From RGDT01 sp964630925 (GTDB taxonomy: Bacteria; Planctomycetota; Planctomycetia; Gemmatales; Gemmataceae): a stretch of DNA of 5,839 nucleotides. The stretch is taken from positions 1 to 5,839 of the forward strand of contig CAZVZK010000293.1 in NCBI GenBank assembly GCA_964630925.1, read 5' to 3'. Position numbers and translations under genes: made by a program. The first letter of the stretch is position 1; the number at the start of each line of letters is the position of its first letter. Positions 1 through 5,552 of the stretch are shown here, piece after piece. Under the pieces are notes generated by a model. The model ran no database searches, had not been told where the DNA came from, and was given only the letters and a program-made list of their open reading frames with translations.

Positions 1-4
1 TTCC

Positions 5-48
5 GCTGGCTGTTGCTGGCTGTTTGCTGGCTGTTGCTGGCTGCCAGC
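5..48. repeat. Four tandem copies of a 10-11 base GCTGGCTGTT unit
   Basis: Copies begin at 5, 15, 26 and 36. The second has one extra T, and the last changes TT to CC, which turns its end into a short perfect hairpin (GCTGG at 36-40 pairing with CCAGC at 44-48). The array sits directly upstream of the sigma-factor promoter and may continue beyond the left edge of the window. The repeat itself is seen directly; any regulatory role is inference. Confidence 0.85.
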
Positions 49-58
49 TATTAGGAGG

Positions 59-67
59 TGCTACAAT
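59..67 (+). promoter_or_regulatory. Putative extended -10 promoter of the sigma factor gene
   Basis: TGCTACAAT at 59-67 is an extended -10 (TGn followed by TACAAT). No good -35 lies at the usual 16-18 bases; TTGCTG at 34-39 is 22 bases away. Transcription would start near 74, leaving a leader of about 10 bases that contains GGGAGGG (74-80) just before the ATG at 84. That layout favours the ATG over the in-frame ATG at 24 and GTG at 72, which would lie upstream of the transcript start. Confidence 0.4.
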
Positions 68-83
68 CGAGGTGGGAGGGACG

Positions 84-662
84 ATGGCCGAGACGTCCGC
101 CAGCCTGCTGGACCGCCTGCGCGTGTCGCCCGACGCGGACGCGTGGGCGCGCCTGGTGGCGATCTACACGCCGCTGATCCGGGCGTGGCTGTCGCGGCTG
201 GGGCTGTCCGGGGCAGACGCGGACGACGTGACGCAGAACGTGCTGATGGTGCTGGTGCGCCGCCTGGGCGAGTTCGAGCGTCAGCCGCGGGCCGGAGCGT
301 TCCGCCGCTGGCTGCGGACGATCACGGTGAACTGCCTGCGCGACTTCTGGCGTGCGGAGCGCAACCGCCCGCGCGGGGGTGCGACGGCCCAGGAGCTGTT
401 GGAGCAGTTGGAGGGGCCGGAGAGCGGCCTGAGCCTGCAGTGGGACCGGGAACACGACCAGCACGTCACGCGGCAGTTGCTGGAGATGATACGGCCCCGG
501 TTCGAGGCGGGGACGTGGGAGGCGTTCCGGCGGACGGCGCTGGCGGGCGAGACGCCGGCGGAGGTGGCGGCCAGCCTGGGGGTGACGGTGAACGCGGTGT
601 TCATCGCGCGGTCGCGCGTGCTGGCGCGGCTGCGCGAGGAGGGCGCGGGGATGATCGACTGA
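84..662 (+). CDS. ECF-type RNA polymerase sigma-70 family factor, planctomycete style
   Basis: This encodes a 192-residue alternative sigma factor that would bind core RNA polymerase and direct it to a dedicated promoter set. Region 2 spans roughly residues 24-92: a helix with YTPLIRAWLSRLG, then the ADADDVTQNVLMVLVRRL segment (core binding), then FRRWLRTITVNCLRDFWR (-10 recognition). A variable acidic linker covers about 100-145. Region 4 (about 146-186) carries a helix-turn-helix, GETPAEVAASLGVTVNAV, for -35 recognition. Length fits the ECF family. I chose ATG 84 because GGGAGGG lies just upstream and a -10-like TACAAT lies at 62-67; an in-frame ATG at 24 would add 20 residues encoded by the tandem repeat and promoter. 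No anti-sigma gene is next to it; many planctomycete factors of this kind are instead linked to kinases, none of which is visible here. Its target genes cannot be told from the sequence. Confidence 0.9.
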   Translation: MAETSASLLDRLRVSPDADAWARLVAIYTPLIRAWLSRLGLSGADADDVTQNVLMVLVRRLGEFERQPRAGAFRRWLRTITVNCLRDFWRAERNRPRGGATAQELLEQLEGPESGLSLQWDREHDQHVTRQLLEMIRPRFEAGTWEAFRRTALAGETPAEVAASLGVTVNAVFIARSRVLARLREEGAGMID

Positions 663-665
663 CGG

Positions 666-1010
666 TCAGCGCACCTTGAGCAGCTCGACCTCGAAGACGA
701 GGGTGGCGTTGGGCGGGATGTCGCCGCCGGCGCCGCGTGCCCCGTAGCCGAGGTCCGGCGGGATGGTGAGCTTGCGCTTGCCGCCGACCTTCATGCCGGC
801 GACGCCCTCGTCCCAGCCCTTGATGACGCGGCCGGCGCCGAGGGTGAAGGAGAAGGGGCTGCGGCGGTCGTGGCTGGAGTCGAACTTGTGGCCGTCGGTG
901 AGCCAGCCGGTGTAGTGGACCTCGACGGTCTTGCCCTTGACGGCCTCGTCGCCGGTCCCGGCCTGGAGGTCTTCGTACTGGAGGCCGGAGGGGGTGGTGG
1001 TGGCCGGCAT
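666..1010 (-). CDS. FKBP-type peptidyl-prolyl cis-trans isomerase (EC 5.2.1.8)
   Basis: This encodes a 114-residue single-domain FKBP that catalyses cis-trans isomerisation of prolyl peptide bonds and so assists protein folding. It has no signal peptide or membrane segment, so it should be cytosolic. The domain is complete: TVEVHYTGWLTDGHKFDSS (residues 28-46), PFSFTLGAGRVIKGWDEGV (52-70), MKVGGKRKLTIPPDLGYG (73-90) and the last strand ATLVFEVELLKV. The usual active-pocket residues are all present: Y33, D44, F53, V62-I63, W66, Y89 and F106. The start ATG at 1010 has GGAG 7 bases upstream on this strand (1018-1021). The gene converges on the sigma factor gene with only 3 bases between the stop codons. 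A TACAAT box on the minus strand (1043-1048) is its likely -10. A name such as fkpA or fklB cannot be assigned from one domain. Confidence 0.95.
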   Translation of the reverse strand: MPATTTPSGLQYEDLQAGTGDEAVKGKTVEVHYTGWLTDGHKFDSSHDRRSPFSFTLGAGRVIKGWDEGVAGMKVGGKRKLTIPPDLGYGARGAGGDIPPNATLVFEVELLKVR

Positions 1011-1042
1011 GGTCTGGCTCCGGGTTGGGGCGTGAAGGGCGT

Positions 1043-1048
1043 ATTGTA
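1043..1048 (-). promoter_or_regulatory. Putative -10 box of the FKBP isomerase gene
   Basis: The minus strand reads TACAAT here. Transcription would start near 1036, giving a 26-base leader that includes the GGAG ribosome binding site at 1018-1021. No convincing -35 is seen at 16-18 bases. It lies back to back with the tRNA promoter. Confidence 0.4.
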
Positions 1049-1070
1049 TGGAAACGCCGTCCCGGGGGCG

Positions 1071-1099
1071 TTGGAAAGCAGGCGGGCGGACGCTACAAT
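1071..1099 (+). promoter_or_regulatory. Sigma-70 type promoter of tRNA-Lys
   Basis: TTGGAA (1071-1076) and TACAAT (1094-1099) are separated by exactly 17 bases, the optimal spacing. The -10 hexamer ends 6 bases before the first base of the mature tRNA, so the predicted start site is at or within a base or two of the tRNA 5' end. Confidence 0.75.
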
Positions 1100-1105
1100 G
1101 GCGGT

Positions 1106-1178
1106 GGACGCGTAGCTCAGCCGGTAGAGCATCGGACTTTTAATCCGTGGGTCGTGGGTTCGAGTCCCACCGCGTTCA
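1106..1178 (+). tRNA. tRNA-Lys (anticodon UUU)
   Basis: A full cloverleaf folds by hand. The acceptor stem is 1106-1112 with 1171-1177 (one G-U pair at the second position). The D arm has GCTC/GAGC at 1115-1118 and 1127-1130. The anticodon stem is 1132-1136 with 1144-1148, loop CTTTTAA (1137-1143), anticodon TTT at 1139-1141. The T stem GTGGG/CCCAC encloses TTCGAGT (1159-1165), and the discriminator A is 1178. The outermost anticodon-stem pair is a U-U mismatch. The 3' CCA is not encoded (CT follows), so it must be added by nucleotidyltransferase. It decodes AAA and AAG lysine codons. tRNA genes are common integration sites, which matters because a defence operon lies downstream. Confidence 0.97.
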
Positions 1179-1207
1179 CTCAGGCAAAGGCAGGATCAGC
1201 AAGGATT

Positions 1208-1256
1208 TACGGTGCGTGCTCCGGCGACGTTCCGGGACGCCCGTTCACCGTATTTT
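1208..1256 (+). terminator. Possible intrinsic terminator of tRNA-Lys
   Basis: TACGGTG (1208-1214) pairs perfectly with CACCGTA (1246-1252), and four T (1253-1256) follow at once. Inside, GCGT/ACGC (1214-1217 with 1237-1240) and CCGG/CCGG (1221-1224 with 1232-1235) can form an inner stem. It begins 30 bases after the tRNA. The large branched loop and short T run make this a modest candidate. Confidence 0.35.
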
Positions 1257-1266
1257 ACAGCGAATT

Positions 1267-1305
1267 GGCAGGGAATGCTAGGGATTCTCTGCCGGTTCTC
1301 TGCCG
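1267..1305. repeat. 10-bp hairpin followed by an 11-base-period direct repeat
   Basis: GGCAGGGAAT (1267-1276) pairs with ATTCTCTGCC (1284-1293) over 10 positions with one G-U pair and a 7-base loop. The right arm is part of TTCTCTGCCG (1285-1294), which is repeated exactly at 1296-1305, one helical turn further on. The left arm could therefore pair with either copy. There is no T run, so this is not an ordinary terminator. A protein-binding or recombinase-binding site is possible but unproven. Confidence 0.6.
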
Positions 1306-1694
1306 CCGGCGTCCCGAACGCCCGTCGTTTCTCCGGGAAACTGGATCCCGCATACACGCCGCAGCCAGTACGGACAGAACCTGCGGTGGGGTCCCCAACG
1401 AGAAGCTCAAGCCTGCCGTTCGATCTGTTGCAAGTTCTGGGCGAGCGGGCAGGGCCAAGGGTGCAACCTTCAATCGGTTCCGCTCCGCCCCGGCGACGCA
1501 TGGCAAGCAACGCTTCGGCATGGCCAGCGAGCAGATCCGGCCCCAGCTTCGGCACACGACGCCGGAGACGCAGAGGCGATCAAGGGGGTGGACTTCGAGG
1601 GGTGAGGGCGAAGGCCCGCACAAAAGCGATGTGGTCTTCAGCACGTCGAGTACGTCTGTATTCCAATCGCCGCGCAATTGTTCCCTTGTCCGGG

Positions 1695-1700
1695 TATAAT
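1695..1700 (+). promoter_or_regulatory. Putative -10 box upstream of the ham operon
   Basis: A consensus TATAAT, the best on this strand between the tRNA and hamA. It lies inside a perfect small palindrome, GGTATAATACC (1693-1703). There is no good -35 at 16-18 bases (TTGTTC at 1678-1683 is only 11 away) and no TGn extension, so it may need an activator or be fortuitous. Transcription from it would give a leader of about 200 bases before hamA. Confidence 0.35.
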
Positions 1701-1726
1701 ACCGTGACAGGTTCTATGCTTCGCTT

Positions 1727-1764
1727 CCGTGAAGGTTGCGTCGATCTCAAAGCCACCTTCACGG
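1727..1764. repeat. Perfect 10-bp inverted repeat upstream of hamA
   Basis: CCGTGAAGGT (1727-1736) is exactly complementary to ACCTTCACGG (1755-1764), with an 18-base spacer that can add two more pairs after one mismatch. It begins about 20 bases after the expected transcript start from the TATAAT at 1695. It could be an operator for a dimeric regulator or an RNA hairpin in the leader. No T run follows. Confidence 0.6.
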
Positions 1765-1894
1765 TCGGCGAGTGACGCCCGGCTGAGTCCATCACTCCTG
1801 CCTGCCGCCGTCATGTCGGCCAGGCATCCGGGCTGCGTGCCCTGAGCGTGTCCGGGGCCTTCCCCGTTCATCTTCTCGGCGTGGCCTCCCCAAC

Positions 1895-1899
1895 AGGTG
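1895..1899 (+). promoter_or_regulatory. Ribosome binding site deciding the hamA start
   Basis: AGGTG at 1895-1899 lies 5 bases before a GTG at 1905. The other in-frame GTG codons at 1848 and 1881 have no purine-rich sequence at the right distance. This makes 1905 the best-supported start, though weakly, since planctomycete genes often lack a strong site. Confidence 0.4.
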
Positions 1900-1904
1900 T
1901 CATC

Positions 1905-2936
1905 GTGCCCACCCCCTCGAAAAGCCGCAAGCGCGGGAAGACCGTCCCTACCCCGCCCGCGCCGCCGCCGTCCGCCTTGTCGATCGCCGTCGCCACGGAG
2001 CTCCAGCGGGCGCTCAAGTGCCCCCATGACGGACTCGACACGCACCTGCCGGACATCGCCTACGACTGGTCCGGGAAAGGGCTCTCGGTGTCCGGCCACT
2101 TCCACTACGTCGCCCTCCGCGACGGCTCGCCGACGATCGACGAATTCACGAAGCTGCTGTACGACAGGGTCCCGTACTTCTGCCTGACGAGGAAGGAGCG
2201 CACGGAGTACCTGGAGAAGTTCGCCGTGAAGCAGGACTTCCGCCACATGTCCGACATGCTGGACAAGGCGAAGAAGTTGCTGATACGCGGGCTCAATTCG
2301 AGCAAGACCGTCGGCGAGCCGGGGGAATTGATCCTCTTCCTCCTGCTCGAGGCCGTGCTGAAGGCGCCGCAGATGGCGTGCAAGATGTCCTTGAAGACCA
2401 GCGAGGAGATGCCGGTCCACGGCTCGGACGCCATCCACCTCAAGTTCGACCCAGCGACCGGGGCCCTCACCGTGTACTGGGGCGAGTCGAAGCTGTTCGC
2501 CAAGCTGTCCGACGCCCTCGACGCGGTCTGCTCATCCATCAAGGCGTTCCAGACCGCCAAGGAGGGCAAGACCCCGCGCGACAGGGACATCGCGATCCTG
2601 CTCGACCACATGAACACCGAGGACCCACTGGCGAGGGAGGCGATCAAGAAGTTCTTCGACCCCTACGAGGCGGAGTACAAGAACCTCCAGGAGGTGTACG
2701 CCTGCTTCGTCGGCTTCGACTTCGCCTACTTCAGCAAACTCACGAAGGTGGACAAGGCCGCCGCGGAGGCCGCGTTCAAGAAGGAGTACCTCGGCCGGGT
2801 GACGGAGGCCTGCAGCCTGTTCACCAGCAAGATCAACTCGAACAAGCTGCACGCCCTCCGCTTCCACCTCTTCCTCATCCCGTTCCCGTCGGTCGACGCC
2901 TTCCGCAGCCTCTACCTCACCCGGCTGAAGGGGTGA
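1905..2936 (+). CDS. hamA: Hachiman defence protein HamA (DUF1837, PD-(D/E)xK-type nuclease)
   Basis: This encodes a 343-residue DUF1837 protein, the effector nuclease of the two-gene Hachiman anti-phage system. The recognisable fold core is GEPGELILFLLLEAVL (residues 137-152), then HGSDAIHLKFD (172-182), then LTVYWGESKLF (188-198). The pattern E141, D175, E194-S-K196 fits a PD-(D/E)xK active site with all acidic and lysine residues present, so the enzyme should be active. The C-terminal part is charged and helical and ends with a hydrophobic LFLIPFPS segment (322-329). The first 23 or so residues are basic and proline-rich (SKSRKRGK, then TPPAPPPS) and look like a disordered tail. In described systems HamA binds HamB and degrades DNA once released. 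The hamB start is 3 bases after the stop. An upstream GTG at 1848 would add 19 residues. Codons favour C endings, unlike the G-rich third positions of the sigma gene. Identification is from family memory plus the paired helicase. Confidence 0.87.
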   Translation: MPTPSKSRKRGKTVPTPPAPPPSALSIAVATELQRALKCPHDGLDTHLPDIAYDWSGKGLSVSGHFHYVALRDGSPTIDEFTKLLYDRVPYFCLTRKERTEYLEKFAVKQDFRHMSDMLDKAKKLLIRGLNSSKTVGEPGELILFLLLEAVLKAPQMACKMSLKTSEEMPVHGSDAIHLKFDPATGALTVYWGESKLFAKLSDALDAVCSSIKAFQTAKEGKTPRDRDIAILLDHMNTEDPLAREAIKKFFDPYEAEYKNLQEVYACFVGFDFAYFSKLTKVDKAAAEAAFKKEYLGRVTEACSLFTSKINSNKLHALRFHLFLIPFPSVDAFRSLYLTRLKG

Positions 2937-2939
2937 GCC

Positions 2940-5552
2940 ATGATCGAAGAAGTGGCCGAACGGGTCTGGTCGCGTCCGGAGTTCCAGGCCGAATACCGGG
3001 GCCTCCTCCGCCGCGGCATCCAGGAGTATGTGCGGGTCGACGGGGACGTGGACGAGGTGGGGGAGGGGGCGCTCGTCCGCCTATTGCAGTCCGCCACCCA
3101 CTTCGCCGGCACGACGTCGGCGGAGCGCAAGGAGGCGGCGTACCGCATCGCTTCATGCTCGTGGGCGCTGTTCGGGGTGCGTTACCAGGAGAGCCTGCGC
3201 GACCTGCTGTGCGTCATCTTCGGGCGCCTCGGGAACTTCCCGGCGATCCAGTTGCTCTTCCGTGACCTGGGCGGCGTTCCCCCCGAACAGCGGGCGATGC
3301 TGCCGGGCGAGGGGCTGGGGAACGCGATCTGGATGGAGATCAAGACGCGTGAGATGAACAACGAGGTGCTGGTCACGGCGGGGCGCGTCCTGACCCTGAC
3401 CGATTTCCAGCGGCGGCTGTGGGAGGCGCTCTCCACCGGCAGGTCGGCCACGGTCACCGCCCCGACGTCGGCGGGCAAGTCCTTCGCCCTGCAGTACTAC
3501 CTCGGGAGCAGGCTCGCGGGCGCGGGGGACTTCCTCGGCCTCTACATCGTGCCGACCCGCTCGCTGATCCACCAGGTGTCGACGGCCCTCCGCGGCATCG
3601 CCCATGAATTGACGGGCGCCGAGCCGCAAGTTGTCACGGTCCCGGTCGGCCCGGAAGACGCCGGGATGCGGTCCGGCATCTACGTGCTGACGCAGGAGCG
3701 GCTGCAGATCCTGTTGGAGCTCGCGCCGTCGATCCGGTTCGGCATGGTCGTGGTGGACGAGGCGCAGACGATCGCCTCCGACAGCCGGGGGATCATCCTG
3801 CACACCGTCATCGATCGCCTGTCCGCCGCGGGGCCGACCCAATTCCTGTTCAGCTCCCCGACGGCCGCGAACCCGCAGGTCTTCGCCGGCCTTTTCGGCC
3901 TGGAGGGGGCCCAGCAGATCGACGAGGCGGAGAGCCCCGTCGCCCAGAACCTCGTCTTCCTGGATGCCGACACCACCTTCCGCCGCCTGGTCCGCATCGA
4001 GGCCTGGATCCGAGGCACGCGGGAGGCGGTCGGCACGGCTTTCGTAGGAATGGACCTCCTGCAGGCGCCCCAGACGCTCGCCGCCCTGAGCTGGCACTTC
4101 GGGCGCGAGGACCAGAACCTGGTCTACGTCGGCAGCCAGGCGGCGGCGGAGGATGTCGCCTCGATGATCTCCCAGAACCGGGCGGCGGCGGGCCACCTGC
4201 CGGAGGGGGACGCGCTGAGCGAGCTCCAAGAGCTCGCCCAGTTCCTGCGGGACCACGTCCACCCCCAGTACCTCCTCGCCGACACGGTGCTGGCTGGCGT
4301 CGCGTTCCACTACGGGCAGATGCCGTCCGTGGTCCGCCAGGCCATCGAGGACTTCTTCGACGAGGGGCTCCTCCGCTTCCTCGTGAGCACCAGCACCTTG
4401 CTCCACGGGGTCAACCTGCCGGCCAAGAACCTGTTCCTCCTCGACCCGACCAAGGGCGGCGAGTGGAACACCGCCGGGGCGGAAGCAATATCAGGCCCCG
4501 AGTTCTGGAACCTCGCCGGGAGGGCCGGGCGGCTGGGGCGGGAGTTCGAGGGCAACGTCTTCGTCATCAACCATCGCCTGTGGCGTTCGGACCCGGTGAA
4601 GCAGAACCCGAGGCAGCACGTCAAGGCGGCGTTCGACGAGCACGTCCAGGACCGCAGGGCGGAGCTGGTCGCGTTCGCGAGAGACCCGGAGCGCGGCTCC
4701 GGCTCCGCCCAGGGGCTTGAAAGCGCCTTCGTCCGCCTTTTCAACGAGGCGAGGCGTGGGACGCTCGACGCCACGCTGGCCAGGATCTACGGCGCCGACA
4801 CGGCGTCCGCGGGCGAGGTAAAGGCCGCCGTCGAGGCGGTGGTCCCCAAGGTGAAGGTGTCCACCGGCACCACCTCCCGCCACATCACCGTCTCGGTCTA
4901 CCGGCAGCAGGAGATGTACGACTACCTGCTGGGGAAGGTGAGGGACAAGGGGCCAGGGGTATACATCCCGCCTCACCCGCTCTCGGAGTGGAAGGCCGCG
5001 TACCAAGGCATGCTCCGCCTGCTGAAGCGTGTCCACAGCCAGTTCGAGCGGCGCAAGAAGCAGGACAATTCGCACAAGTACTTCGCCGGCCTCGCACTGC
5101 GCTGGATGCGCGGCGACCCGTTGCCGCTGCTGATCAACGACGCGTTCGAGCACAAGAAGAAGACCCAGAAGAAGGAGCCCTCGATCGCGACCGTGATCCG
5201 CAACGTGATGGGCGACATCGAGAACGATCTGCGGTTCCGCTACGTCAAGTACCTCGGATGCTACGGAGACATCCTACGCCAGGTTCTCCGGGAGACGGGG
5301 AATGACCAGTTCATCGACAGCATCCCGGCCCTCCCGCTCTACCTCGAGCTCGGGGCTTCCTCGGACACGATGGTAAGCCTCATCAGCCTGGGCCTATCCA
5401 GGACGGCAGCCGTGGTCATCGCGGGGAAGGCAGCCAACCCTGGGATGAACCAACGGCAGGCAGAGGCCTGGCTGCTGGCGCAAAACCTTGAGGGCCTCGG
5501 GGTCCCTGGCGTCTGCATCCGCGAAGTTGAGAAGCTCCTGCACAAGCCTTGA
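2940..5552 (+). CDS. hamB: Hachiman defence helicase HamB (SF2, Ski2-like)
   Basis: This encodes an 870-residue DNA-dependent helicase-type ATPase, the sensor partner of HamA. A helical N-terminal region (about 1-150) precedes two RecA-like domains. Motifs in order: Q-like LTDFQRRLW (153-161), motif I APTSAGKS (174-181), Ia VPTRSLIHQ (204-212), Ib LTQERL (250-255), II VVDEAQTI (271-278, a DEAQ box), III SSPTAANP (305-312), IV VYVGSQ (395-400), a FHYGQMPSVVRQAIEDFF segment (456-473) typical of Ski2-like enzymes, V STSTLLHGVNLPAK (483-496) and VI FWNLAGRAGRLG (522-533). All are intact. The C-terminal 300 residues are helical, with a lysine-rich stretch HKKKTQKKE (738-746) and a conserved-looking end LISLGLSRTAAVVIAGK (814-830). 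AAGGGG (2928-2933), inside the end of hamA, is a ribosome binding site 6 bases from ATG 2940, so translation is probably coupled. In known systems HamB engages aberrant DNA, such as ends or single strands, and this frees HamA. A stand-alone repair helicase is unlikely given the partner. Confidence 0.9.
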   Translation: MIEEVAERVWSRPEFQAEYRGLLRRGIQEYVRVDGDVDEVGEGALVRLLQSATHFAGTTSAERKEAAYRIASCSWALFGVRYQESLRDLLCVIFGRLGNFPAIQLLFRDLGGVPPEQRAMLPGEGLGNAIWMEIKTREMNNEVLVTAGRVLTLTDFQRRLWEALSTGRSATVTAPTSAGKSFALQYYLGSRLAGAGDFLGLYIVPTRSLIHQVSTALRGIAHELTGAEPQVVTVPVGPEDAGMRSGIYVLTQERLQILLELAPSIRFGMVVVDEAQTIASDSRGIILHTVIDRLSAAGPTQFLFSSPTAANPQVFAGLFGLEGAQQIDEAESPVAQNLVFLDADTTFRRLVRIEAWIRGTREAVGTAFVGMDLLQAPQTLAALSWHFGREDQNLVYVGSQAAAEDVASMISQNRAAAGHLPEGDALSELQELAQFLRDHVHPQYLLADTVLAGVAFHYGQMPSVVRQAIEDFFDEGLLRFLVSTSTLLHGVNLPAKNLFLLDPTKGGEWNTAGAEAISGPEFWNLAGRAGRLGREFEGNVFVINHRLWRSDPVKQNPRQHVKAAFDEHVQDRRAELVAFARDPERGSGSAQGLESAFVRLFNEARRGTLDATLARIYGADTASAGEVKAAVEAVVPKVKVSTGTTSRHITVSVYRQQEMYDYLLGKVRDKGPGVYIPPHPLSEWKAAYQGMLRLLKRVHSQFERRKKQDNSHKYFAGLALRWMRGDPLPLLINDAFEHKKKTQKKEPSIATVIRNVMGDIENDLRFRYVKYLGCYGDILRQVLRETGNDQFIDSIPALPLYLELGASSDTMVSLISLGLSRTAAVVIAGKAANPGMNQRQAEAWLLAQNLEGLGVPGVCIREVEKLLHKP

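Larger units (their letters stand above)
1179..1904. other. Gene-free stretch between tRNA-Lys and hamA
   Basis: I find no believable gene in these 726 bases. Several open frames exist on both strands, but their translations are rich in R, S, P and G with no domain I recognise, and one runs straight through the tRNA. The stretch looks less GC-rich than the genes on its left. It contains a terminator-like hairpin (1208-1256), a strong hairpin with a direct repeat (1267-1305), a TATAAT box (1695-1700) and a perfect inverted repeat (1727-1764). It could be decayed mobile DNA, a long untranslated leader for the ham operon, or both. Confidence 0.6.

Noticed and set aside
5..48. Short repeats at the left edge as a CRISPR array
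   Set aside because: The units are 10-11 bases and directly abutting, with no spacers and no cas gene nearby.
1154..1178. A second copy of the tRNA-Lys 3' end as an attachment site to the right of hamB
   Set aside because: I looked for the T-arm sequence GGGTTCGAGTCCCACC through 5839 and did not find it; a copy could still lie beyond the window.
1573..1593. Minus-strand VHPLDRL, resembling the GVRSPLDRL end of integron-type integrases
   Set aside because: Only a handful of residues match, no stop follows at the right place, and nothing upstream on that strand resembles the HxLRH or LGH segments of a tyrosine recombinase.
1025..1699. A 224-codon open frame on the plus strand
   Set aside because: It runs straight through the tRNA-Lys gene and its promoter, has no ribosome site and shows no recognisable domain; open frames of this length arise easily in GC-rich DNA.
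1212..1775. A 187-codon open frame in the gene-free stretch
   Set aside because: The translation is dominated by R, S, P and A without a domain or plausible start signal, and frames on the other strand over the same bases are equally open.
1638..2438. A 266-codon minus-strand frame across the start of hamA
   Set aside because: It overlaps conserved HamA coding sequence and shows no domain of its own.
3153..4406. A 417-codon open frame antisense to hamB
   Set aside because: It mirrors a strongly supported helicase gene and has a composition of R, D, E, H and Q typical of antisense shadows of C-ending codons.
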